Shown here: piece by piece, positions 1 to 6,960 of the stretch
Numbering within the stretch: position 1 is the stretch's first letter
How the letters are laid out: each line of letters begins with the position of its first letter
Origin: CALMEC01 sp963765105
GTDB taxonomy: Bacteria > Actinomycetota > Thermoleophilia > Miltoncostaeales > Miltoncostaeaceae
DNA: 64,000 nt
Direction: 5' to 3'
Assembly (NCBI GenBank): GCA_963765105.1
Contig: CAVXUW010000002.1
Location: forward strand, 496,001-560,000
Translations under genes and position numbers: made by a program
The notes under the pieces: generated by a model
Told to the model about the DNA's origin: nothing
Database searches by the model: none
What the model saw: the letters and a program-made list of their open reading frames with translations, nothing else

Positions 1-37
1 CCGTTCTGCGTGCTCATCCGAAGTCCAGGTCTCGTGT

Positions 38-75
38 TATTCCGTATATTGCGCTATTCTGCACGTGACGGAATA
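38..75. promoter_or_regulatory. Inverted repeat and -10-like box ahead of the toxin-antitoxin pair
   Basis: An 8-bp perfect inverted repeat, TATTCCGT (38-45) and ACGGAATA (68-75), flanks a TATATT box at 45-50, and a related CGGAAATATTCGG follows at 85-97. AbiEi-type antitoxins are known to repress their own promoter through inverted repeats, so this is a plausible autoregulatory operator. One arm touches the first possible ATG at 75, which slightly favours translation from the in-frame ATG at 108. Confidence 0.45.
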
Positions 76-1190
76 TGGAAAAAAGCGGAAATATTCGGAC
101 ACCGGCGATGGACTCTCCTCGGCGTGCAGTCGACGTCACTCGTCGCACCCTGGACCTTCTCATAGAGCGCCTTCCTACGTCCTGGACACCGAAGGTTCGT
201 GAGGACCTGCGCATCGACGGCTCCGAGATCGACGCGATTGTCGACCTCGTTGCCCCCGATGGCACGCGGATCGCGATCGTCGTCGAAGCAAAGATGCTCC
301 TGGAAGCCGGCGCAGCCATCGGTGTCGCCCAGCAGGCGAGTTCGCTCGCCGCGCTCGTCGCCAGAGGCGGCCAGGTCGCGACGCCGCTCGTCGTCGCTCG
401 TTATCTGTCGCCTCCGACGCGAGATCGACTGCGCGAAGCAGGCGTTGGTTATGCCGACGCAACGGGCAACATCCTGGTCCGCCTCGACAGACCGCCGCTC
501 TTCGTCCGTGACGTCGGGGCCGACCGAGATCCATGGCGAGGGCCTGGCCGGCCGCGCGGCACGCTCAAAGGTCCCACAGCCGCGCGACTTGTCCGGGCTC
601 TCGCTGACTTCAAGCCTCCGCACAGTGTGCCGGAGCTGGCCGAGCTGAGCGGGGCGTCCGTCGGGGCCACCTATCGCATGGTGGAGTTCCTGGAGCGTGA
701 AGGGCTCATCGCTCGCGAGCCGCGATCACCGATTGCGAAAGTGGACTGGCGCGCGATCCTCGAGCGCTGGGGCGATGACCTCGGCCTCACCCAGACCGAA
801 CAGATGACGCTCTACCTGGAACCACGCGGAATCCCAGCGCTGCTGAAGAGACTGCAGACCGCGGGTGACCTTCGATACGTCCTGACCGGGACGCTCGCGG
901 CTCGGTACTACGACGAGATCGTTCCCCCCCGCCTGGCGGTGATCTACGCCGATCCGATCGAGCCGCTCGTCGACTACCTCGACCTGCGGGCATCGCCGGC
1001 CGGCAACGTGTTGGTGGGATTGCCCATCGATCCCGTCGTCTTTGAGCGCCCCAAACAGCAGGCATCGCTCAAGGTCGCCGCTCCGAGCCAGGTCGCTGTG
1101 GACTTACTCGGCGGACCTGGTCGGGGTCCGTCCGAAGCCGCGATGCTGCTCGATTGGATGGAAGGACACGAAGATGCCTGGCGCCGGTAG
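75..1190 (+). CDS. AbiEi-like antitoxin/winged-helix regulator with nuclease-like N-terminal domain
   Basis: A 371-residue protein, first gene of a two-gene cassette. Residues about 164-215 form a winged helix-turn-helix (GPTAARLVRALADF...VPELAELSG...YRMVEFLEREGLI), as in regulators annotated as type IV AbiEi antitoxins. The N-terminal part has a spaced Asp53/Asp57...Glu71-Ala-Lys73 arrangement (IVVEAK) like a PD-(D/E)XK core, which may be structural rather than catalytic. The C-terminal third (LRYVLTGTLAARYYDEI) resembles AbiEi effector regions. The next gene overlaps by 17 bp and is a nucleotidyltransferase-like partner, which supports the assignment. ATG at 108 is an alternative start. Function is inferred from family and context. 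Confidence 0.7.
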   Translation: MEKSGNIRTPAMDSPRRAVDVTRRTLDLLIERLPTSWTPKVREDLRIDGSEIDAIVDLVAPDGTRIAIVVEAKMLLEAGAAIGVAQQASSLAALVARGGQVATPLVVARYLSPPTRDRLREAGVGYADATGNILVRLDRPPLFVRDVGADRDPWRGPGRPRGTLKGPTAARLVRALADFKPPHSVPELAELSGASVGATYRMVEFLEREGLIAREPRSPIAKVDWRAILERWGDDLGLTQTEQMTLYLEPRGIPALLKRLQTAGDLRYVLTGTLAARYYDEIVPPRLAVIYADPIEPLVDYLDLRASPAGNVLVGLPIDPVVFERPKQQASLKVAAPSQVAVDLLGGPGRGPSEAAMLLDWMEGHEDAWRR

Positions 1191-1995
1191 CGCTGAGGTC
1201 ACCGCCCGCGCCGCCCTCCTGGACGCGCTCGAGGCCCTTGGCGCGCACCGCGATGCGGTAGTCCTGATTGGAGCCCAAGCGATCTACATACACACCGGTG
1301 AGGCTCCGGTCCCACTGGCTCCGTACACCAAGGACACCGATCTGGCGCTCGACGTACGCGCGCTGGGCGACAACCCTCTCATCGAGGACGCGATGACGGC
1401 GGCGGGGTTTGTGCTCGACCCGGTCGCGAACCAGCCGGGGACCTGGCTGAGTCCGTCCGGCGTGCCGGTGGACTTGATGGTGCCCGAGGCTCTTTCTGGG
1501 GCCGGTGGCCGTCGGGGCGCCCGAATCCCGCCACACGCATCCAGCGCGACTCGGCGCGCCGTGGGCCTCGAGGCCTCGGTCGTCGACAACCGGTTGGAGC
1601 AGATTGCAGCACTGGATCCCGGGGACCCACGGGTGCTCCACGTACGGGTCGCCGGGCCGGCGGCGCTCCTCGTGAGCAAGGTCCATAAGATTTGGGAGCG
1701 TCGGGATGACCGGCGGCGTCTTTTCGACAAAGATGCCCATGACATCTATCGGCTCCTGATCGCGACCCGAACCCCCACACTTGCCGACGTGCTTCGTCGG
1801 CTAAGCAGGGACGTTCTCGCGGGTCCCGTGACGGTTGAGGCAGTCACCTTCTTCGAGGAGCTGTTCGCGCGATCGCCTGGCGCGCTCGGCGCGGTGATGG
1901 CAGGCCGCGCCGAGACGGGAGTTGGGGTGCCTGCGACAGTGGCCGCCTCGACCGTCGCCCTTGCGAGCGACTTGATCGCAGCCCTGAACACGTAG
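1174..1995 (+). CDS. AbiEii-like nucleotidyltransferase (putative toxin of a type IV TA pair)
   Basis: A 273-residue protein whose ATG lies inside the end of the upstream gene, with an AAGGA ribosome site about 8 nt before it; translational coupling is likely. It shows the nucleotidyltransferase signature IGAQA (about residues 32-36) followed by KDTDLAL, giving the metal-binding Asp54-x-Asp56. A later KVHKIWERRDD...KDAHDIYRLL segment matches the second conserved region of AbiEii/AbiGii-type proteins. Members of this fold transfer nucleotides to RNA or protein targets; the target here is unknown. A longer reading from 1042 is possible but overlaps the upstream gene deeply and lacks a ribosome site. 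Confidence 0.7.
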   Translation: MPGAGSAEVTARAALLDALEALGAHRDAVVLIGAQAIYIHTGEAPVPLAPYTKDTDLALDVRALGDNPLIEDAMTAAGFVLDPVANQPGTWLSPSGVPVDLMVPEALSGAGGRRGARIPPHASSATRRAVGLEASVVDNRLEQIAALDPGDPRVLHVRVAGPAALLVSKVHKIWERRDDRRRLFDKDAHDIYRLLIATRTPTLADVLRRLSRDVLAGPVTVEAVTFFEELFARSPGALGAVMAGRAETGVGVPATVAASTVALASDLIAALNT

Positions 1996-2151
1996 CGTGC
2001 TACCGCATTGGCTGCGGCTTGCGCGCGCGAGAGGCCCGACGTCTCGGTGTTGACTGGGTTCGCTCGGAGCTAATCAGTCCCGTCGAGGCGGACACCGGTT
2101 CGTCATCAGGGTCCTGCAGCACGAGGCTCGCCGTGAAACGCTCGTTCTAGG

Positions 2152-2496
2152 ATGGCTCGACGGAGATTCGCTCGACGATGCCGAAACGCTCAACGTGCCG
2201 CTCTCTACGCCAAGCGGTTGGTCAAGGCGGCCTTGAAGGCGGGGAGGCATGTCGGCCTCGGTGGTGCCCGCCGGTGGGCGCATCAGTTCGGTTACGGCGG
2301 TCACGTACTCACCAAGAGTCGCGACTTCTCTGTGACCTTCGGCGTGCTGCGCGCTGCCCGCCGCACCTGGCGCGCCGCCTCGAACGAGCGCGAGGTCGTT
2401 GCTACTGGACGGCTGGCGTTTTCCGGGCGCGGGTACTCGACGGGCGCCGACGGGCTGCAGGTTGCGATCGACGCGCTTTCAGGGGGTGACCCGTGA
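2152..2496 (+). pseudogene. C-terminal remnant of an integrative-element replication initiator
   Basis: About 114 residues containing RRWAHQFGYGGHVLTKSRDFS and FGVLRAARR, the pattern I associate with the C-terminus of RepSA-like replication initiators of actinomycete integrative elements. The catalytic N-terminal part expected of a full Rep (several hundred residues) is absent; the preceding 150 bases read as unrelated fragments in other frames. It directly precedes excisionase and integrase genes, the rep-xis-int order of such elements. The element has probably lost autonomous replication and conjugation functions in this region. Whether this stub is still translated is unknown. Confidence 0.6.
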
Positions 2497-2837
2497 CCAC
2501 GAGTGCTCAGAGTCGTAGTCTGCGAAGCATGGTCGGTCATGGCGGCTATGCGGTCGGGTTCGGTGCTCCGTCATCACTCGGCGCGGTGCTCGACGAGATC
2601 GCGGAGCAGGTCGCCGTTCGCGTCGCCGAACTGCTCGATGAGCGAGCTTGGCCCGGCGGCGCGAGCGGCTCAGCCGAGCTGCTGAGTGTCGCCGAGGCGG
2701 CCGAGGTCCTGCGGTGTAAGCCGCAGCGGGTCTACGACCTGCGCTGTGCCGGGCGCCAGCCGAAGACCACGGAGGGCGGTCGTGCTGTGGTTCGGCGCTG
2801 CGATCTGGAGCAACTCGTCGACGAGGTTGCAGGATGA
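2493..2837 (+). CDS. xis: Excisionase-like MerR/HTH_17 DNA-binding protein
   Basis: A 114-residue protein starting with GTG that overlaps the stop of the Rep remnant by 4 bp and sits behind an AGGGGG ribosome site. Residues about 65-110 form a small winged-helix DNA-binding domain, LLSVAEAAEVLRCKPQRVYDL...RAVVRRCDLEQLV, as in excisionases that steer tyrosine recombinases. The long Ala/Arg-rich N-terminal part has no recognised domain. Its stop overlaps the integrase ATG (ATGA), so the two are translationally coupled, as in many AICE int/xis pairs. It could instead act only as a repressor. Confidence 0.8.
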   Translation: MTTSAQSRSLRSMVGHGGYAVGFGAPSSLGAVLDEIAEQVAVRVAELLDERAWPGGASGSAELLSVAEAAEVLRCKPQRVYDLRCAGRQPKTTEGGRAVVRRCDLEQLVDEVAG

Positions 2838-3952
2838 CGCCGCCGCTCAAGAAGACCCGGCATCCGGGGATCTACGAGACCGGCGACACATACATCGTCA
2901 GGTACCGCGATCACTCGGGCCGCCAACGCCAGCGGACCTGCAGGACCCTGGAGGAGGCGAAGAACGTCCGGGCGAAGGTCACGCTCAACCCTGCTGCGGG
3001 CTCGCCGCGCAGCGGGCCCACCGTCGAGGGCTATGCGTCTGAATGGCTCGAGATGCTGGTGGCGGTCCGAGGGGCGACAGCGTTCGAGTACCGGCGCGAT
3101 CTCGAGAAGTACATCCTCCCGAAGATCGGCCGAGTGCGGATCGGTGCGCTCGACGCCCGCAGGATCCGGCGACTTGCATACGACCTGCGCGAGGAGACCA
3201 AACGCGCGCCAAAGGGCCGGTCCTGGTCGACGGTGCGGCGGATCCTGGCTCCGCTGTCGGTGATGTTGAGCGCGGCGACCGAGGACGGTGTGATCCCGGC
3301 GAAGCCCTGGCCGCGGCTGCCGACCGCGCGGCGGGATCCGACGAAGCGGCGCCACCTGAGCGTCGAGGAACTCGTGCGGCTCCTGGCCGCGATGCCGACA
3401 ACGGAAGACCGTCTGCTCGTGCGGTTCCTCGCCGAGACTGGCCTACGCGTGTCCGAGCTGAAAGCGCTCCGGTGGGGCGACCTGGAGCTGAACGACGATC
3501 CGAGGGTGAACGTTCGTCGCCGTCACCGAGCCGTCGACGGCGAGCAGACAACGAAGACCGAGCGGAGTGCCGGCGACGTGCCGATCACCCGTGAGCTTGC
3601 CCGCGACCTCAAGGCCCATCGCCTCCGGACGGGACGGCCGGCCCGGGAGGCTCTCGTCTTCACGTCGGAGGAAGGCGTCCGCATCGAAGAGGTCAACTAC
3701 CGTCGGCGCGTTCTCGACCCCGCATGCAAGCGGGCCGGCCTCGAGCCCATCGGCTTCCACGTACTCCGGCACACACACGGCACGATTGTGGCTGCCGCGA
3801 CGCGCGACCTGCGGGCCGTCCAGCGGCGACTTCGACACGCCTCGGCTTCGTTCACGCTTGAGACCTACGTTCACCTTCTTGACGATCGGTCAGGAGCTGA
3901 TTCGGTCGACGCAGCTTTGAAGTCGAGGAGAGGACCGGACCGGTTTTCGTAG
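2834..3952 (+). CDS. int: Tyrosine-type site-specific integrase
   Basis: A 372-residue tyrosine recombinase. Residues 14-50 form the arm-type N-terminal domain (YIVRYRDHSGRQRQRT), about 60-155 the core-binding SAM-like domain, and 175-350 the catalytic domain. The catalytic set is visible: Arg205 (TGLRVSELKALRW), His309-x-x-Arg312 (HVLRHTHGT), His335 and Tyr345 (ETYVHL). All key residues are present, so the enzyme may be active. Coupled to xis and preceded by a rep remnant, it belongs to an actinomycete integrative element. The nearest tRNA lies 2 kb downstream, separated by a nuclease gene, so the original attachment end is not immediately adjacent. Confidence 0.93.
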   Translation: MTPPLKKTRHPGIYETGDTYIVRYRDHSGRQRQRTCRTLEEAKNVRAKVTLNPAAGSPRSGPTVEGYASEWLEMLVAVRGATAFEYRRDLEKYILPKIGRVRIGALDARRIRRLAYDLREETKRAPKGRSWSTVRRILAPLSVMLSAATEDGVIPAKPWPRLPTARRDPTKRRHLSVEELVRLLAAMPTTEDRLLVRFLAETGLRVSELKALRWGDLELNDDPRVNVRRRHRAVDGEQTTKTERSAGDVPITRELARDLKAHRLRTGRPAREALVFTSEEGVRIEEVNYRRRVLDPACKRAGLEPIGFHVLRHTHGTIVAAATRDLRAVQRRLRHASASFTLETYVHLLDDRSGADSVDAALKSRRGPDRFS

Positions 3953-3994
3953 GTCGGCTTCTGGGCCGCCTCGGCGCAGGTTTGGGTGCTCAGG

Positions 3995-5713
3995 TCATAG
4001 AGACATCGCGAGCTGATCGGACGCTGTTGTGTGCGAGTTGATCCAAGGGATCAAGTCGATGAGCGGTTGGAGATCGTCCGGGTTGGCACGCTCACCTAGA
4101 AGCCTGTGGATGGAACTCTTGGCTGCCTTGAGGTTCTGCCGATTCACGGAGTACTTGTAAGTGCTATGCGATCCAACGGCGGGAGTGTCCAGCTGGAGAC
4201 CGACGTCGGCTGCGGTGACCTCAAAGAACTCGGTGGAGAGAAAGGCCTCGATCCCGACGAAGTCGTTCGAGAGCTCCGAATTGCGGCTGGACGTCGGCAT
4301 GCGGATGCATCGGGATGTCGCATGCTCCTTGAAGATCGGTTCGAACTCGTTGAGCTTGCCGTCCGCGACTTCCCAATCGAGAAGAACGATCAGCGGCGAG
4401 CTAAGCGGCCGTGCCGCCATCGCGGCTCGATTGTGATGCAAGTAGGTCTTGATCTGATCGACGCCGCCTGAGAGGGCCGGCTCTAGGTCGTCGAGGGCCA
4501 GGATCTCGTATGGGCTCGGTTCGGGGCTAGCCAAGTAAGCACGGGTCAGCAATTCGCGATCATCCTTCCCTTCAACCAAGAGAAGCGGCTTCGGCGGACC
4601 AAGATGTAGTGGGTGAGCGAACGGAGCCACCCCTGACCTTTGGGCGACTCGAAGCAGGTCCGATCGCGGGACCTTCTCGACGGAGGTCCGACCGGTGACG
4701 GACATCTCCACGGCGAACCCTTCAGAGGCGATGCCCAGGAACGCAGGGGCGTGAGTAGTCAAGAGGATCTGAAGTCGGTCCCCGTCGGCCTTCTCGAGGA
4801 ACCTGGCTGCCAGGGATGCCTGGAGGCTCGCGTGCAGAAACGACTCCGGTTCTTCGATTGCCCAAATAGCGCCGCGCCGCCATCCGAGGGTTCCACGAAG
4901 AGACGTATCCACCAGCTCAAGCAACGTGTACGCCAGGACGCTCTGAACACCTGAGCCGTGAAGCACCGCCTCGTAGGGGTTGGATTGCCCCGCCTGGAGC
5001 TTGAGGCCGAACGCCCATACGAGGTCTTTCCATGCGTCCGGCGTGCCGAGTTCGACGTCTCGGACTTCTCCGGTCGAACTCGACATGACCTCCGTCACCG
5101 GCTTCATGAGTTCGAGCGCCTTCTGGCGGATGAGGGCGATCTGATCCTCGGCCAAGCCACTGGCGCCCCCAAGACGGGCGAAGAGCAGCTTGCGGATATT
5201 GTCCTCTTCCCGTGCCAGCAACTCGGACGGATGGATGTGGTTCGGGACGTATCGGAAGCGCACGAGGCCCAGCAGCCGGTCGATGACGCCAACGTCGGAG
5301 TCCGGGACTGGCTGAAGGGATGCACCCGTGCCATTAATCAAGACACGAACATCGACGAGATCCGTCACGGGATTCAGTGAGTAGACCTTGCGAATCGTCA
5401 CGTTCGTGTCGCCATCGGCCAACCGGTCTACGGCGTCTTTTAGTTCCTGGCGTAGGCCGGTTCCGAGGGAGAGATCAACTTCGATCTTGATCTCCATCTT
5501 CTTCCGTCGGCCGGGTTCGCGGAAATCGCGCCTCAAGACAAGAGGCTCATCTTCTTCAATGCGACCGTTGAAGAAGAGGTTGAGGGCACGGAAGACATTC
5601 GACTTCCCGCTGCCGTTGCGGCCAGCGAGCGGGGCGATGTCGCCCAGCTGGTCGAGCGTGACGTCGGCAAGTGAGCGAAAGTCTTTGACTCTCACTCGGC
5701 GGATGAACTCCAT
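3995..5713 (-). CDS. OLD-family ATPase with TOPRIM nuclease domain
   Basis: A 572-residue protein with a strong GGGAGG ribosome site 6 nt before ATG. The N-terminal ABC-type ATPase shows Walker A GRNGSGKS (residues 31-38), a signature-like HGSGVQS and Walker B WAIEEPES. The C-terminal TOPRIM domain shows LLLVEGKDD and a VLLDWEVADGK acidic cluster. This is the layout of overcoming-lysogenization-defect nucleases, several of which act in phage defence. No UvrD-like GajB partner or other effector gene lies next to it, so it is a single-gene (class 1-like) OLD. It faces the integrase convergently and sits inside the island next to a tRNA. Confidence 0.85.
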   Translation of the reverse strand: MEFIRRVRVKDFRSLADVTLDQLGDIAPLAGRNGSGKSNVFRALNLFFNGRIEEDEPLVLRRDFREPGRRKKMEIKIEVDLSLGTGLRQELKDAVDRLADGDTNVTIRKVYSLNPVTDLVDVRVLINGTGASLQPVPDSDVGVIDRLLGLVRFRYVPNHIHPSELLAREEDNIRKLLFARLGGASGLAEDQIALIRQKALELMKPVTEVMSSSTGEVRDVELGTPDAWKDLVWAFGLKLQAGQSNPYEAVLHGSGVQSVLAYTLLELVDTSLRGTLGWRRGAIWAIEEPESFLHASLQASLAARFLEKADGDRLQILLTTHAPAFLGIASEGFAVEMSVTGRTSVEKVPRSDLLRVAQRSGVAPFAHPLHLGPPKPLLLVEGKDDRELLTRAYLASPEPSPYEILALDDLEPALSGGVDQIKTYLHHNRAAMAARPLSSPLIVLLDWEVADGKLNEFEPIFKEHATSRCIRMPTSSRNSELSNDFVGIEAFLSTEFFEVTAADVGLQLDTPAVGSHSTYKYSVNRQNLKAAKSSIHRLLGERANPDDLQPLIDLIPWINSHTTASDQLAMSL

Positions 5714-5967
5714 TCCAAGCCTCCCGGGGGGATGCAGGAAGCCTAAGATCGAACGAGGACGGCAAAGGGTCGTTGATCTCTCGGGATGGCGGTTGACCGA
5801 GAGGGTTTCCGTATGATCGAGGGCCCCTTCGGCAGGGCGTCATCGGTGTGCGGTCGAGCTCGTCCCGGCTCCTGAGGCGTGCGCTGTTGACCCTGTGTTG
5901 ATCCGGGGCCAGTTGTGTCTCCATACAGGCCGGCACTTTGTGACGCATTTGCAGGCATTTCATTCCA
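5714..5967. other. Gap between OLD nuclease and tRNA; possible element end
   Basis: No convincing reading frame, only short out-of-context frames. It holds the ribosome site and presumably the promoter of the leftward OLD gene, and abuts the 3' end of the tRNA, where integrative elements usually join. I searched by eye for a second copy of the tRNA 3' end in the first 6 kb and saw none, so the other attachment site, if any, lies outside the window. Confidence 0.4.
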
Positions 5968-6041
5968 TGGGCGCGGCAGGACTCGAACCTGCGACCTGGG
6001 GATTATGAGTCCCTTGCTCTAACCAACTGAGCTACACGCCC
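5968..6041 (-). tRNA. tRNA with CAU anticodon (elongator Met or lysidine-modified Ile2)
   Basis: Read on the minus strand, a full cloverleaf is visible: 7-bp acceptor GGGCGTG/CGCGCCC, D arm GCTC-AGTTGGTTA-GAGC, anticodon loop CTCATAA in an AGGGA/TCCCC stem (one A-C mismatch at the outer pair), variable AGGTC and T arm GCAGG-TTCGAGT-CCTGC. CCA is not encoded. The initiator form is excluded by the normal acceptor pairing and D loop. CAU anticodons can be elongator Met or tRNA-Ile2, and I cannot separate these by eye. Its 3' end points toward the island. Confidence 0.93.
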
Positions 6042-6083
6042 GCCGGGTGAGATTAGACGTTCGGCGGGCGACGTTTTGGCTCG

Positions 6084-6599
6084 TCAGGGGGTGCTGAACG
6101 TCTTGGCCACGAGTACCCAGCGTCCGTTGACACGCTTTTGGATCTTGACGATGCCGTCGGTCTCGGTGTCGAGAAGGGTCGACGTTCCCGGGCAGTCGGA
6201 TCCGACCGGGCCGAGGACCTCCACGTGGGGCAGGTTGCGCCGGGCGTAGCTACCGGCCCGTCCGAGGGAGACGATTTTCTGTGGGACGAAGACTTTGGTG
6301 GCTTGGCTTGCGCCGGTCTCGAAGCACGCGAAACGGGCGACGTAGATGGCCCGAAACGCAATGGCCGTGCCACCGGCCCGTCCGCCGTAGCGTGCCCACG
6401 ACTTTCCTTTGCCGAAGAAACTCATGGAGGCCTTGCCGGAGTTGATGTCGATGGAGTCGCCGTTCCACAGCACCGAACCGCGCTGGGAGTTGCTCGTGGT
6501 GTAAATGCCGTAGCGCGTGTCGGCGGCCTGGGCGGACGTGGCCGAAACGGCGAGGGTCGCTATCGCCGCAACGGCGAGGCTCACGGAACGCGGTGACAT
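6084..6599 (-). CDS. Secreted protein of unknown function
   Basis: A 171-residue precursor. I chose the ATG at 6599 because an AGGAG site lies about 8 nt before it and a classical signal peptide follows directly (MSPRSVSLAVAAIATLAVSATSAQA, cleavage after AQA). A longer in-frame extension to 6683 would bury this signal. The mature part is basic and Gly/Ser-rich, with Cys residues in ARFACFET and GSDCPGTS that could form a disulfide after export. I recognise no family. It is a single gene between the tRNA and an intergenic stretch. Confidence 0.6.
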   Translation of the reverse strand: MSPRSVSLAVAAIATLAVSATSAQAADTRYGIYTTSNSQRGSVLWNGDSIDINSGKASMSFFGKGKSWARYGGRAGGTAIAFRAIYVARFACFETGASQATKVFVPQKIVSLGRAGSYARRNLPHVEVLGPVGSDCPGTSTLLDTETDGIVKIQKRVNGRWVLVAKTFSTP

Positions 6600-6960
6600 G
6601 GGCGAAACTCCTGTAAGGGGTGTGACGACTTCGAGTTCGCCCGCTGGCGTGCCCGACAACAAATGTTGTACATCACTCGTCACAGCACGCGCACAGAAAG
6701 GGTTGGGTCACGACCAATGCTGAACGGGAGACCCGGACGCGAGGCGCGGCAGCGTCCTCTGCGGCCACGTGCGTCGGACACGTCGGAACGCTTCCCGGCC
6801 GTGCCCGTCGCCCGGACCGACGTGGTACCCGTTTGACGCCGCGGTGTACGACGCGTCTGGCGCCCGCTCCTTGACGTCGGTAACGGTCAACACCCGGTGC
6901 GCGGCCAGCAGCGCCGACGCGTGATCGTGAGTCGGCAGCCGTGGGCGCTCGGGGTGGTGT
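6600..6960. other. Intergenic stretch with a weak possible minus-strand reading frame
   Basis: Holds the ribosome site of the secreted protein. On the minus strand, 6708-6960 stays open and reads with coding-like composition (LPTHDHASALLAAHRVLTVTDV..., GTG at 6893), but it has no ribosome site and no recognisable family. It could be a degenerate gene tail or chance. I see no RNA gene or repeat here. Confidence 0.3.

Noticed and set aside
2178..2489. Alternative 103-codon frame over the Rep remnant
   Set aside because: The 2152 frame shows the Rep C-terminal pattern and is coupled to xis; the other is Arg/Cys-rich noise.
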